Shown one piece after another: positions 47,903-57,574 of a stretch of 64,000 nucleotides of DNA; within the stretch, counting starts at the first letter, position 1; each line of letters begins with the position of its first letter. A program made the translations under genes and the position numbers. The stretch is from the NCBI GenBank assembly GCA_964599095.1, contig CAZREB010000003.1, forward strand, positions 62,001-126,000, given 5' to 3'. The notes beneath the pieces are model-generated. The model ran no database searches and was not told where the DNA came from. It was given only the letters and a program-made list of their open reading frames with translations. Source of the stretch: SZAS-79 sp964599095 (GTDB taxonomy: Bacteria; Pseudomonadota; Gammaproteobacteria; Burkholderiales; SG8-39).

Positions 47903-49089
47903 TGCTGATGAACACCCCGCGCCTGATGGAGCGCATGAAACGCGAAGGCATGGATGCGATCGTCGCCACCGCCCCCGAGAACGTGACCTACACCAGCGGC
48001 TTCTGGGCGATGAGCCAGTGGATCCGCCGCGGCCCGCAGGCCTACGTGCTGACACCGGCCGAGGGGCGGGGCGAGCAGGCCGTGATCGCCAGTACCGGCA
48101 CGCTCGACCTGCTCGCCGACCAGGAGGTACCGATCAAGGACGTACGCCGCTACGGGTTCTTTGCGATCGAGAGCGACATCTGCGTCGACCACGACGAGCG
48201 CGACCAGCGCGTTTCCAGAATGCTCGACGAGGAAGACTGCGGCGATGCCGTTAATGCGCTCGTGGCAGCGATCAAGGATCGGGGTCTCGACACTGCGTGC
48301 ATCGGCGTCGACGAGATTGGCATCATCCCGCAGTACCTCGACAAGCTCGCCGTCGCGCTGCCGCGGGCGAAGATCAAGCGTGCCGCCGAGGCCTTCCGCC
48401 ATGCGCGGGCGGTGAAGACTCCCGAAGAAGTCGTCCGGCTGCGAGGCTCGGCCCGGGTGGCGGAGCTGTCGATCGACGCAGCTCTCGCAGTCGCCAAGGA
48501 AGGCGCCACCGAACGACAGCTTGCCTATGCGTTCCATGCCAAGACCATCGCCGAGGGCGGCACGCCGGTGCTCGGCGTGATCTGCACCGGCCCGCGCAGC
48601 GCCCTGTCCAGCGGCCAACCCACGGAGCGCAAGCTCGTGCGCGGTGACGTGATCCGTTTCGACGTCGGCGGCCGCCATGGGCACTATCGCGCCGACATTT
48701 CGCGCATCGCGGTGCTCGGCGAGGCGTCCGAAAAGGTGAAGACGTATCACCGAGCGATCCGCGCCGGGCTGCTACACGCATATGACTTGATCAAGCCGGG
48801 GGTGCGCACCGCGGACGTCTTCAACAAGGTGGTCGAAACCGTCCGCAAGGAAGGCATCCCGCACTACAAGCGCAACCACGTGGGCCACGGAATCGGGCTG
48901 GACGGCTACGACGCGCCGAACATCACGCCCGGCAGCGGCGAAGTCTTCGAGCAGGGGATGTGCATCTGCGTGGAGACGCCCTATTACGAAATGGGCTTTG
49001 CCGGCCTGCAGGTCGAGGACATGCTGCACGTGACCGCCGACGGCGTCGAATCGCTGATGAGCACCTCCAGCGAACTGCGCATCGTCTGA
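47902..49089 (+). CDS. M24-family metallohydrolase (Xaa-Pro peptidase/creatinase-like)
   Basis: A 395-residue pita-bread-fold protein. The N-terminal creatinase domain begins RLMERMKREGMDAIVATAPE. The five metal ligands are present in IRFDVGGRHGHYRADISRI (two Asp), GHGIGLDGYDAP (His), VETPYYEMG (Glu) and GLQVEDMLHVT (Glu). Relatives include proline peptidases, creatinase and ectoine hydrolase, so it may hydrolyse a small amide or cyclic amidine rather than a peptide. It sits second in a catabolic operon, one base overlapped with iclR and one base before the PLP gene. Confidence 0.9.
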   Translation: MLMNTPRLMERMKREGMDAIVATAPENVTYTSGFWAMSQWIRRGPQAYVLTPAEGRGEQAVIASTGTLDLLADQEVPIKDVRRYGFFAIESDICVDHDERDQRVSRMLDEEDCGDAVNALVAAIKDRGLDTACIGVDEIGIIPQYLDKLAVALPRAKIKRAAEAFRHARAVKTPEEVVRLRGSARVAELSIDAALAVAKEGATERQLAYAFHAKTIAEGGTPVLGVICTGPRSALSSGQPTERKLVRGDVIRFDVGGRHGHYRADISRIAVLGEASEKVKTYHRAIRAGLLHAYDLIKPGVRTADVFNKVVETVRKEGIPHYKRNHVGHGIGLDGYDAPNITPGSGEVFEQGMCICVETPYYEMGFAGLQVEDMLHVTADGVESLMSTSSELRIV

Positions 49090-49090
49090 G

Positions 49091-50365
49091 ATGCAGGCCA
49101 CCGGACTCCAATGCGTGAGATGCTCGGCTGCGTACCCGCTCTCCCACCACGACCTCGATTGCCCCGCCTGCAAGCAGGGCGAGTTGCGCGCCAACCTGAC
49201 GGTGACCTATGGCGAGCGATTGAGCGGCGCGCGCCCGCGTCCGGGCCCTGCGCAGGCCGGCTCGATGTGGCGATTCGCCGATGCGCTGCCGGTGGGGCGC
49301 AACGAGGCGGTCAGCATGGGCGAGGGCGGCACGCCGCTCACACTGCTGCCACGCGCCGCGGCCGAGATCGGCGTAGAGGCGCTGTACGCCAAGGACGAGT
49401 CGCGCAATCCGACGTGGTCGTTCAAGGATCGCCTCGCAAGCGCTGCGATCTCGTCGGCCCGGGCCCTGGGCGCGAAAGTCATCGCATCGAGTTCCTCCGG
49501 CAACGCCGGCGCCGCCGCAGCCGCTTACGCCGCGCGTGCCGGCCTGCCGTGCATCGTGTTCACCTTCCAGGGCACCGCCGGCCCGATGGTGACGCAGATG
49601 CGCTCCTACGGCGCGATGGTGATCGCAACGCGCGACAAGACGCATCGCTGGACGCTCCTCGAGGAAGGCGTGCGCAAGTTCGGCTGGTTCCCGACTTCGC
49701 CGTTCTTCGGCCCGGCCGCAGGCAGCAATCCTTTTGGCATCGAAGGCTACAAGACGCTCGCTTACGAGATCGCCGAGCAGCTCGACTGGCAGGTGCCCGA
49801 CTGGTGCGTGCTGCCGGTGTGCTACGGCGATGCGCTCGTCGGGATGTGGAAGGGTTTCCTCGAGATGCGCGCCTGGGGCTGGATCGACCGGCTGCCGCGG
49901 CTGGTGGCCGCGGAGATCTACGGCTCGTTCGGCAAGGCGCTCGCCGACAACCTCGAAGGCCCGCCGGCGATGCCGAGAACGCACGACACGCTGGCCGTTT
50001 CGATCGGCGCCGCGCAGGGCACGTTCCAGGCGCTCGACGTGTTGCGGCGCTCGGGCGGCTGCGCGGTAAGCGTCGCGAACGCGGACCTGGTGCGCTGGCA
50101 GTCTGCGCTTGCATCCAGGGAGGGCCTGTACGGCGAGCCTTCCGCGGTGGCGCCGCTTGCCGCCGTCGAGCAATTGCGCCGGACCGGCGTGATCGGCGCA
50201 GGCGACCGCGTGGTGACCCTGTTTACCGCGGCCGGCCTCAAGGATCCCGAGGCCACCGCCCGCAGCCTGCCGGATCTGCCGGTGGTGGACGGCCGGTTCG
50301 CGACCACCGTGGATGTGCTCACGGAAAAATTCGGGTTCGATGCAGCCGCAATGAAAGCACACTGA
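49091..50365 (+). CDS. Threonine synthase-like PLP-dependent lyase
   Basis: A 424-residue fold-type II PLP enzyme. The N-terminus has a zinc-ribbon-like pair CVRC and CPAC, as in some threonine and cysteate synthases. The PLP Lys is in NPTWSFKDRLASAA and the phosphate loop in SSSSGNAGAAAAAYAARAG. The C-terminal part (NADLVRWQSALASREGLYGE, FTAAGLKD) fits the threonine synthase group. In this operon it more likely performs beta-elimination or replacement on a catabolic intermediate than threonine biosynthesis, since no other threonine gene is near. Confidence 0.88.
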   Translation: MQATGLQCVRCSAAYPLSHHDLDCPACKQGELRANLTVTYGERLSGARPRPGPAQAGSMWRFADALPVGRNEAVSMGEGGTPLTLLPRAAAEIGVEALYAKDESRNPTWSFKDRLASAAISSARALGAKVIASSSSGNAGAAAAAYAARAGLPCIVFTFQGTAGPMVTQMRSYGAMVIATRDKTHRWTLLEEGVRKFGWFPTSPFFGPAAGSNPFGIEGYKTLAYEIAEQLDWQVPDWCVLPVCYGDALVGMWKGFLEMRAWGWIDRLPRLVAAEIYGSFGKALADNLEGPPAMPRTHDTLAVSIGAAQGTFQALDVLRRSGGCAVSVANADLVRWQSALASREGLYGEPSAVAPLAAVEQLRRTGVIGAGDRVVTLFTAAGLKDPEATARSLPDLPVVDGRFATTVDVLTEKFGFDAAAMKAH

Positions 50366-50380
50366 CAAGGAGAGACCACA

Positions 50381-51346
50381 ATGAAACCGATGAACAAAAC
50401 GTTTGCCGCGGCGGCAATGGCCTGCGCCGCGGTCTTCGCCGCAATCCCCGCGCAGGCGGACTATCCGGACAGGCCGATCACGCTGATCGTGCCCTGGGCC
50501 CCGGGCGGCAGCACCGACGTCAGCAGCCGGGCGCTTGCAAAGGCAGCCGAAGGCGCCCTCGGCCAGCCGGTGGTGGTCGTCAACAAGCCCGGCGCCTCGA
50601 CCACCATAGGCATGGCCGACCTCGCGCGCGCCAAGCCCGACGGCTACACGATCGGCACACTGTCTTCTTCGTCCTACATGCTGAAGGCGCAGGGGCGCGA
50701 CCTTCCCTATGACGCGGTAGAGGCGTTTACCTATGTCAGCTACTACGGCGACAACCTGATCGGCATCGCGGTGCTCAACGATGCGCCCTGGAAGAAGCTC
50801 GCCGACCTGATCGCGGACGGCAAGGCGCATCCGGGCAAGTTCAAGTTCGGCACCGCCGGTGTCGGCAGCACCCAGCACCTGACGATGGAAGCCCTGATGC
50901 TCGCCACCGGCGCGAAATTCGTCCATATCCCGCAGCAGGGCTCGGCCGGCTCGATGCCGGCGCTGCTCGGCAAGCACGTCGATTTCATCTCCGAAGTTTC
51001 GGTCTGGGCGCCGTTCGTCGCGCAGGGCCAGGCGCGGCTCCTCGCGGTGTCCACGCCCAAGCGCGCCGCCGCCTATCCCGATGTGCCTTCCCTGGGCGAA
51101 CTCGGGTTCGATTCGCTGCGCTCGCTGCAGGCGATCATCGGGCCGGCCGGGCTGCCCGAGCCGGTGCGCCAGAAGCTCGAAGGCGCGTTCCGCAAGGCAC
51201 TGCAGGACGACGGCTTCAGGAACGCGATGAAGAAACTCACCATGGAGATCGTCGACCTGCCGGGCCCGGAAGTCAAAAAACTGGTGCAAAGCGAGTTGCA
51301 GCGCGCGACCAGCCTGGTGCAACGCATGAAAGCCGCCGGCGGCTGA
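50381..51346 (+). CDS. Bug/TctC-family periplasmic solute receptor
   Basis: A 321-residue binding protein with a signal peptide (KTFAAAAMACAAVFAAIPAQA, cleaved after AQA). The mature protein begins YPDRPITLIVPWAPGGSTDV and contains PDGYTIGTLSSSSYMLK, FKFGTAGVGSTQHLTMEALM and VPSLGELGFD, all Bug-family features. Bug proteins bind carboxylates in the periplasm and feed tripartite tricarboxylate transporters. The matching TctB and TctA genes follow directly, so this is a complete three-part uptake system. GGAG precedes the ATG. Confidence 0.95.
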   Translation: MKPMNKTFAAAAMACAAVFAAIPAQADYPDRPITLIVPWAPGGSTDVSSRALAKAAEGALGQPVVVVNKPGASTTIGMADLARAKPDGYTIGTLSSSSYMLKAQGRDLPYDAVEAFTYVSYYGDNLIGIAVLNDAPWKKLADLIADGKAHPGKFKFGTAGVGSTQHLTMEALMLATGAKFVHIPQQGSAGSMPALLGKHVDFISEVSVWAPFVAQGQARLLAVSTPKRAAAYPDVPSLGELGFDSLRSLQAIIGPAGLPEPVRQKLEGAFRKALQDDGFRNAMKKLTMEIVDLPGPEVKKLVQSELQRATSLVQRMKAAGG

Positions 51347-51354
51347 CGAACGGC

Positions 51355-51792
51355 ATGTTCGCCATGCGGACCGGCCGGGTGGCCGCCGGCGCGCTCGGCG
51401 CGCTGGCCGCGGTTTTCTGCGTGGCTTCGTGGAAGCTGGGGTACTGGATCAAGGGCGCGCCCGGCCCCGGCCTGTTGCCGCTGGGGACCAGCCTGCTGCT
51501 GGCCGCATGTGCGGCATTCCTCGTGCGTGCGCCGGTCGTGGATGACGAAGACCCGGGGTTCGGCGGCGCGCCGCTGGCCGCATTTGCGCTGCTGTGCGCC
51601 TACGGGGTGTCCCTGCCGTGGGGCGGTGTCGTGCTGCCTTCGGTGGTCTTCGGCACATTGTGGATGCGCTTGCTGCACCAGCGTCCGGTGCTCGCATCGA
51701 TCGCGATCTCCGCGGTGATGAGCGGCGCGGGCGCGGTGCTGTTCAAGGTGGCGCTCAAGATCCCGCTGCCCCTCTGGCCGGCAATTTCGTGA
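51355..51792 (+). CDS. Tripartite tricarboxylate transporter small subunit TctB
   Basis: A 145-residue membrane protein with about four hydrophobic helices: VAAGALGALAAVFCVASWKL, GLLPLGTSLLLAACAAFLV, APLAAFALLCAYGVSLPWG, and a C-terminal helix ending LWPAIS. The order TctC-TctB-TctA and the GTGA overlap with the TctA start (51789-51792) identify it despite the low conservation of the family. Confidence 0.9.
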   Translation: MFAMRTGRVAAGALGALAAVFCVASWKLGYWIKGAPGPGLLPLGTSLLLAACAAFLVRAPVVDDEDPGFGGAPLAAFALLCAYGVSLPWGGVVLPSVVFGTLWMRLLHQRPVLASIAISAVMSGAGAVLFKVALKIPLPLWPAIS

Positions 51793-53282
51793 CGAGCGCA
51801 ACCGACCTGCTGATGTACGGGTTCTCGCTGGCGATCCGCCCCGAGAACCTGATGTATGCGTTCATCGGGTCGGTGGTCGGCACGTTTGTCGGCGTGCTGC
51901 CGGGCCTCGGCCCGGTGGCGACGATCGCGGTGTTGCTGCCGCTCACCTACCAGGCCGGTTCGCCGCTGGGCGCGATCATCATGCTTTCGGCGATCTACTA
52001 TGGCGCGATGTACGGCGGCTCGACGACCTCGATCCTGATGCGCCTGCCGGGCGAGGCCGCCTCCGTGATCACCTGCCTGGACGGCTATGAAATGGCCAGG
52101 CAGGGGCGGGCCGGACCGGCGCTCGCGATCGCGGCAATCGGCTCTTTCGTCGCAGGCACGCTTGCTATCGTCGGCCTGTCTTTCGTCGGCCCGGCGTTTG
52201 CGCGCTTCGCGGTCGACTTCGGCCCGCCCGAGATGTTCGCGCTGGCGCTGCTCGGCGTGGCGCTGTGCGCATCGCTTTCCGGCGGCCCGCCGCTGCGCGG
52301 CATCGCGATGGCGCTGGCCGGGATCCTGCTCGGCCTCGTCGGCGTCGACACCATGACCGGCGTCGAGCGGCTGACGATGGGCTCGTTCAACCTGACCGGC
52401 GGGATCGAACTGGTGCCGATGCTGATGGGCCTGTTCGGCCTGGGCGAAGTGCTGCACAACCTCGGGCAGCGGGCCGGCGCGACGCTGCTGACGACGAAGA
52501 TCGGCAAGCTGATGCCGACGCGAAGCGACTGGAAGGAGTCCGCGCCTGCGATCGGGCGCGGTTCGCTGATCGGGTTCCTGATCGGCCTGTTGCCCGGCGG
52601 CGGCGCGATCCTCGGCTCGCTGATCAGCTACGCAGTGGAGAAGAAAGTTTCGACCCACCCGGACAGGTTCGGCAAGGGCGCGATCGCGGGCGTTGCGGGG
52701 CCCGAGTCGGCGAACAACGCGGCGGCCACGGCCTCGTTCGTGCCGCTGCTCACCCTCGGCCTGCCGGGCAATGCAGTGACCGCGGTGCTGTTCGCCGGCC
52801 TGATGATCCAGAACATCCAGCCCGGGCCGCTGATGCTGGTGCAGCATGCCGACATCTTCTGGGGCGTGATCGCCTCGATGTACCTCGGCAACCTGATGCT
52901 GCTGGTGCTCAACCTGCCGCTGGTCGGGTTGTGGGTACAACTGTTGCGCGTGCCGTTCTGGCTGCTCGCGCCGGCGATCGTGATGGTCGCGGTGTTCGGT
53001 ACGTATTCGCTGCGCAACAACTGGTTCGACGTCGGCGTGCTGCTGGTCTCGGGCGGGGTGGGCTACCTGTTCCGCGCGGCCGCCTACGAGGCCGCGCCGC
53101 TCGCGATGGCTTTCATCCTGGCCGACATCCTCGACACCTCGCTGCGCCAGGCGTTGCTGATGGGCGACGGCGGCGCTTCGATCTTCTTCACGCGGCCGCT
53201 TTCGGGCACGGTGCTCGCGATCGCCGCACTGGTTGTCGCGGTGCAGCTCTACAGCTACGGCCGGCGCCGACGGGAGGCCTGA
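51789..53282 (+). CDS. Tripartite tricarboxylate transporter large permease TctA
   Basis: A 497-residue permease with about 11 helices. Family motifs are FIGSVVGTFVGVLPGLGPVA, YYGAMYGGSTTSILMRLPGE, FLIGLLPGGGAILGSLISYA and VAGPESANNAAATASFVPLL. It starts at GTG 51789 overlapping the tctB stop; an open frame extends upstream but lies in tctB. With TctB it moves a carboxylate delivered by the Bug protein across the inner membrane using an ion gradient. Confidence 0.95.
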   Translation: MTSATDLLMYGFSLAIRPENLMYAFIGSVVGTFVGVLPGLGPVATIAVLLPLTYQAGSPLGAIIMLSAIYYGAMYGGSTTSILMRLPGEAASVITCLDGYEMARQGRAGPALAIAAIGSFVAGTLAIVGLSFVGPAFARFAVDFGPPEMFALALLGVALCASLSGGPPLRGIAMALAGILLGLVGVDTMTGVERLTMGSFNLTGGIELVPMLMGLFGLGEVLHNLGQRAGATLLTTKIGKLMPTRSDWKESAPAIGRGSLIGFLIGLLPGGGAILGSLISYAVEKKVSTHPDRFGKGAIAGVAGPESANNAAATASFVPLLTLGLPGNAVTAVLFAGLMIQNIQPGPLMLVQHADIFWGVIASMYLGNLMLLVLNLPLVGLWVQLLRVPFWLLAPAIVMVAVFGTYSLRNNWFDVGVLLVSGGVGYLFRAAAYEAAPLAMAFILADILDTSLRQALLMGDGGASIFFTRPLSGTVLAIAALVVAVQLYSYGRRRREA

Positions 53283-53283
53283 G

Positions 53284-55566
53284 ATGGATGCGGCAAGGCA
53301 CCTTTACACCGGCGCGGAAATCCGCGCCGACTACCTCGACAAGGTCACCGGTGAAGCCGTGTTCGCGAGCGACGTCGTCGTGCCCGGCATGCTTCACGGG
53401 CGCATCCTTCGCAGCACGATGCCGCATGCGCGCATTGCGAGCATCGACGTATCTGCCGCGCTCGCGATGCCGGGCGTGGTCGCGGTGCTGACCGGCGCCG
53501 ACCTCGCGGGCCTCGACTCGTGGGGCCTGTACCTGCGCGACCGGCCGGTAATTGCGATCGACCGGGTGCGCTACGTGGGCGAGCCGGTCGCCGCGGTGGC
53601 CGCGGTGGACGAATTCACCGCCGAGGAGGCGCTCGACGCGATTCTGGTCGACTACGAGCCGCTGCCGCACGTCACCGGCGCCGAGGAGGCGATGGCACCG
53701 GGAGCGCCGCTCGTCCACGAGAAGATGGACAAGCTGAAGGACTTCTACTTCCGGGGCGAGACGAAGACGGTGCCCGGCACCAACATCTTCCAGCACTACC
53801 AGTACGAGACCGGCGAAGTGGACAAGGCGTTCGCCGAGGCGCACCGTGTCTTCGAGGACGCCTTCACGTTCCCGATGGTGTTCCACTACGCGATGGAGCC
53901 CCACGTGGTGGTCGCCGATTACCGCGACGACTCGATCGCGCTGTGGAGTTGCGCGCAATCGCCCACCGCGGTGCAGAAGGTGCTGTCGCGGCTGTTCTCG
54001 ATCCCGCTGGCGAAAATCCGCGTGGTCACGCCATTCGTCGGCGGCGGCTTCGGCGGCAAGGCCTCGGTCAAGATCGACCCGCTGGTGGCGGCGCTGTCGA
54101 GGAAGGCAAAGCGCCCGGTGCGCGTATGCCTGTCGATCGCCGAGTCGATGCTCACGTGCCGCAGGCTCGACGGCAAAGTCGAGTTGAAGACGGCGGTCAC
54201 TGCCGACGGCACTCTGCTCGCCAAATCCGTGCGCGTCGTGCTGAACGGCGGCGCCTACGCGGATACCGGGCCGGCCGTGGCGGTCAAGGCCGCGATCCGC
54301 GCGATCGGGCCGTATCGGATCCCGAACCTCAGGCTCGAATCGTTCGCCGTCTACACCAACACCGTGCCCGGTGCGGCGTTCCGCTCGATCGGCGGGCCGC
54401 AGGCCGTCTGGGCGACCGAATCGCAGATGGACGTGATCGCAGACGCCCTGGGCATCGACCCGGTGGCCTACCGCCTCGCCAACATGCTGGGCAAGGGCGA
54501 GCACGTGCGCCCGGACCTGCGGCCGCTCGACGTCGACATGCCGGCCATGATGGGCAAGGCGATTTCCCTGATGGACGCAGAGGCCGGCAGCGATGCGCGC
54601 GCGCGCGGCGTGGCACTGGCCGCGACCGACCCGGGCGTGCTGCCGGTGGGCGGCGCGATCGTGCGCATGAAGGCCGACGGCTCGGTGCTGGTGCTCGCCA
54701 ACACGGTGGAGATCGGGCAGGGCACGCACGGCGTGCTGCGCTCGATCGCCGCACGCGCGCTATCCCAGCCGCTTGCAAACGTCAGCGTGCCGCCCCCGGA
54801 CACCGACATCGCGCCTTACGACTGGGGCACCGGCGCGAGCCGCTCGTCGGTCGTGATCGGCCTGGCGGTGGAGGAAGCCTGCGCGCAGATTTCAAAAGAG
54901 GTGCGGGAACTCGCGGCCGACCTGTTCGGCGGCGATCCGACCGCCTATGTGCTTGCCGACGGCGGTGTCGCCGGCCCGCACGGGTTTACGACGATCGCAG
55001 AACTGCTGCACCGGCTGAACGGGGTGGACAGCGGCGAGTTCGTCGGCATCGGCAGGATCACGCCGCGCTCGAAGAACGGTGGCCTCGCGCTTGCGCCGCT
55101 TTTTTGGGAGACCGCGGTCGGGGTAGGCGAGACCGAAGTCGATACTGACACCGGCGAAGTGCGCCTGGTGCGCTACGTAAGCGCGGCCGATGTCGGCCGG
55201 GTGCTGAACCGCAAGGCTGCCGAAGGCCAGGACGAGGGCGCCGCGGTGCAGGGCCTCGGCCATTCGCTTTACGAGGAACTGCTTTACGAGGACGGGCAGC
55301 CGATCAACGCCAGCATGGTCGACTACCACGTCCCGGCCATGGACGAGACGCCGCGTAAATTCGTGACCCTGCTGGTCGAAAGCGGCGACGGCCCCGGGCC
55401 CGGCGGCGCGCGCGGCATGGGCGAGGGCGGCATCCTGCCGGTGGCGCCGGTGATCGCCAACGCGCTGGCGCGGCGCTACGGCGCGCGGGTGCGCGACCTG
55501 CCGCTGACGCCCGAGAAAGTATGGCGCGCACTGCGCGACGCCGCGGCGCGCGAGGACAGGAAATGA
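53284..55566 (+). CDS. Xanthine dehydrogenase-family molybdenum-binding subunit without neighbouring partners
   Basis: A 760-residue large subunit of the xanthine oxidase/aldehyde oxidoreductase/CO dehydrogenase family. Motifs include KVTGEAVFASDVVVPGMLHG, TPFVGGGFGGKASVK, PGAAFRSIGGPQAVWATESQ, EIGQGTHGVLRSIAAR and the C-terminal catalytic Glu in GARGMGEGGILPVAP. These enzymes hydroxylate N-heterocycles, aldehydes or purines at a Mo-cytosine-dinucleotide centre and need [2Fe-2S] and FAD subunits, none of which is encoded nearby. Partners may be elsewhere, or an unusual electron acceptor (perhaps the adjacent flavin proteins) may be used. The downstream flavin gene overlaps by ATGA. Confidence 0.93.
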   Translation: MDAARHLYTGAEIRADYLDKVTGEAVFASDVVVPGMLHGRILRSTMPHARIASIDVSAALAMPGVVAVLTGADLAGLDSWGLYLRDRPVIAIDRVRYVGEPVAAVAAVDEFTAEEALDAILVDYEPLPHVTGAEEAMAPGAPLVHEKMDKLKDFYFRGETKTVPGTNIFQHYQYETGEVDKAFAEAHRVFEDAFTFPMVFHYAMEPHVVVADYRDDSIALWSCAQSPTAVQKVLSRLFSIPLAKIRVVTPFVGGGFGGKASVKIDPLVAALSRKAKRPVRVCLSIAESMLTCRRLDGKVELKTAVTADGTLLAKSVRVVLNGGAYADTGPAVAVKAAIRAIGPYRIPNLRLESFAVYTNTVPGAAFRSIGGPQAVWATESQMDVIADALGIDPVAYRLANMLGKGEHVRPDLRPLDVDMPAMMGKAISLMDAEAGSDARARGVALAATDPGVLPVGGAIVRMKADGSVLVLANTVEIGQGTHGVLRSIAARALSQPLANVSVPPPDTDIAPYDWGTGASRSSVVIGLAVEEACAQISKEVRELAADLFGGDPTAYVLADGGVAGPHGFTTIAELLHRLNGVDSGEFVGIGRITPRSKNGGLALAPLFWETAVGVGETEVDTDTGEVRLVRYVSAADVGRVLNRKAAEGQDEGAAVQGLGHSLYEELLYEDGQPINASMVDYHVPAMDETPRKFVTLLVESGDGPGPGGARGMGEGGILPVAPVIANALARRYGARVRDLPLTPEKVWRALRDAAAREDRK

Positions 55567-56543
55567 CATCGATCACCATGAATAACGTAAGCATCTCGGC
55601 TGACGGGCGCGACGCGCCCGAGGCGTTCGACGCCAAGTTCGCCGCCGGCGAGGCCGGCGGCGCCGCGCAGGTCTGGCTCGCCAACCACCTCTTCCAGCGC
55701 GATCCGGTGGCGCTTGCATCGCGCGTACTCGGCGCAACCAGGCGCATGCGGGTGGCATTGATGGCAATGAGCCCGTTCACCGTGCATCCGGTGCAGGCGG
55801 CCATGGCGGCGGCCACGCTGGACGAGTACTACCCCGGACGCGTGACGCTGTGCTACGGCGTCGGCGCCCCGGTCGACCTCGAATCGGTCGGGGTCGCGGC
55901 GGCCAGGCCCCTGCGCCCGATGCGCGAGGCGCTCGAGATCTCGCGCGCGCTGCTGGCAGGCGAAACCGTGAAGAACGAGGGCCAGGCTTTCCGCGTGCGC
56001 GGGCGCGGCCTTGCTTCAGGCGCGCGCCGCGTGCCTATCGTGCTGGCCGCCTCGGGCCCGCAGATGCTGGAACTGGCCGGTGCCGCCGCCGACGGCGTGC
56101 TGATCAGCGCATCCAGCTCGGTCGAATTCGTGCGCTGGTGCATGGACCATGTGCGCCGCGGCGCGGCCGGGCGCAAGGTGCGGGCCAGCGGCCTCGTGTA
56201 CGCCTCGGTGGATGCGGATCGCGCAGCGGCCGAAGCGCGCGTGCGCCGGATGCTCGCGATCACGCTGCGCGGCGAGCACCACCGCCTGAACCTCGAGCTG
56301 GCCGGCACCCGCCTCGACCAAGCCGCCTTGCGCGCTGCGGCTGCGCGCAACGACTGGGCGGCGGCCGACGCACTGATTTCCGCAGAGGTCGTCGCGCATC
56401 ATGCGGCCGCCGGCGATGCGAGCGGCGTGCGGGCGCGCTTTGCCGACTACCATGCGGCCGGCCTCGACGAGGTGGTCATTGCAGGCGCGCGCGACGGCGC
56501 GCAGATCGCGGCGCTGCTTGCTGCCGTGCAACCAGTTCCCTGA
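55563..56543 (+). CDS. LLM-class (luciferase-like) flavin-dependent oxidoreductase
   Basis: A 326-residue bacterial-luciferase-fold protein. ATRRMRVALMAMSPFTVHPV, AATLDEYYPGRVTLCYGVGA, and VPIVLAASGPQMLELAGAAADGVLI are family-typical. ATG 55563 overlaps the preceding stop by ATGA. The N-terminal 40 residues are diverged. It presumably uses FMN reduced by the reductase at 57575 to oxygenate an operon substrate or is a paralogous inactive partner; the substrate is unknown. Confidence 0.88.
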   Translation: MTSITMNNVSISADGRDAPEAFDAKFAAGEAGGAAQVWLANHLFQRDPVALASRVLGATRRMRVALMAMSPFTVHPVQAAMAAATLDEYYPGRVTLCYGVGAPVDLESVGVAAARPLRPMREALEISRALLAGETVKNEGQAFRVRGRGLASGARRVPIVLAASGPQMLELAGAAADGVLISASSSVEFVRWCMDHVRRGAAGRKVRASGLVYASVDADRAAAEARVRRMLAITLRGEHHRLNLELAGTRLDQAALRAAAARNDWAAADALISAEVVAHHAAAGDASGVRARFADYHAAGLDEVVIAGARDGAQIAALLAAVQPVP

Positions 56544-56553
56544 AAGGAGTGCC

Positions 56554-57561
56554 ATGAAATTCAGCGTTTGCCTGTCGACCGGCTTCGAAGGCGTGATGTA
56601 CCCGGTCCCGTTCGCCGGTCCGGAGGATTTTGTCGCGCAGGCGAAACTCTGCGAGCGCCTCGGTTACGACTCGGTGTGGGGCAACGACCACATCACCACC
56701 CAGGACTATGTGAAGGACCTGTTCCCCGGCAAGCCGCCGAACTTCTACGAGCCGCTGATCACGCTCGCGGCGATCGCCGGCGCGACGACGAAGATCAAGC
56801 TGGGCACCGCGCTGCTCGTGCTGCCGATGCGCGAGCCGGTGTACCTTGCCAAGCAGGCGCTGACGCTCGACCAGATGAGCAACGGCCGCTTCATTCTCGG
56901 CGTCGGCCTGGGCGCCTATCGCGAGGAATTCACCGCGTGGGGCGGGCACCGGATCAGGGGCGCGCGGCGCGGCGACCTCATGGACGAGGGGCTCGAGGCC
57001 CTGAGGCTGCTGCTGAACGAGGCCGAGGCGAGCATGGCCGGCAAGTACGTGGGCTTCGAGCGCGTGCAGATGTTCCCGAAAGCGCGGCGCCAGCCATTCC
57101 CGCTTTACGTCGGCGGCCACAACGTCGAGGCGGTCGAGCGCGCCGCGCGCGTCGGCCAGGGCTGGTTGCCCGGCTGGCGCCCGTGGAACGAGCTCGCCGA
57201 GCGCATCGTGCTGCTCAAGCGCCGAGCGGCCGAGCAGGGCCGGGACCCCGCGCAGGTCGAAGTCGCGCCGCAGTTCTCGGTGACCGTGGGCAAGACGCCC
57301 GAGGCGGCCGAGAAGCGCTACATGGCCAGCGGCCTCGTGGCGCATCGCCAGTCGCTCGCCTACACCGGGCGCGACCTCAGCCAGCAGGTGACCGCGAACC
57401 TCGTGGGCTCGCCCGAACTGCTGCGCGAAAAAGTGGGCAAGCTGGCCGCGATCGGCGTCGACCACTGCTGCGCGCTGATGTTCCCGGCCAACACGGTGCA
57501 GGAGATGAACGACCAGGTGCAATGGTTCGCCGAGGACGTGATCGCGAAGATCGGCGCCTGA
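56554..57561 (+). CDS. LLM-class flavin-dependent monooxygenase
   Basis: A 335-residue luciferase-fold enzyme: AKLCERLGYDSVWGNDHITT, TTKIKLGTALLVLPMREPVY, AKQALTLDQMSNGRFILGVGLGAYREEF and PLYVGGHNVEAVERAARVGQGWLPGW. AAAGGAG lies seven bases before ATG 56554. It is better conserved than the preceding LLM protein and is the more likely catalytic monooxygenase. Its neighbours, a molybdenum hydroxylase and a flavin reductase, recall two-component ring-opening systems such as RutA/RutF, but the substrate cannot be named. Confidence 0.9.
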   Translation: MKFSVCLSTGFEGVMYPVPFAGPEDFVAQAKLCERLGYDSVWGNDHITTQDYVKDLFPGKPPNFYEPLITLAAIAGATTKIKLGTALLVLPMREPVYLAKQALTLDQMSNGRFILGVGLGAYREEFTAWGGHRIRGARRGDLMDEGLEALRLLLNEAEASMAGKYVGFERVQMFPKARRQPFPLYVGGHNVEAVERAARVGQGWLPGWRPWNELAERIVLLKRRAAEQGRDPAQVEVAPQFSVTVGKTPEAAEKRYMASGLVAHRQSLAYTGRDLSQQVTANLVGSPELLREKVGKLAAIGVDHCCALMFPANTVQEMNDQVQWFAEDVIAKIGA

Positions 57562-57574
57562 TGGTTTCGCCGCG

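Noticed and set aside
49091..50365. Genuine biosynthetic threonine synthase (thrC)
   Set aside because: The fold fits but it lies in a catabolic operon with no hom or thrB nearby, so the biosynthetic name is not supported.
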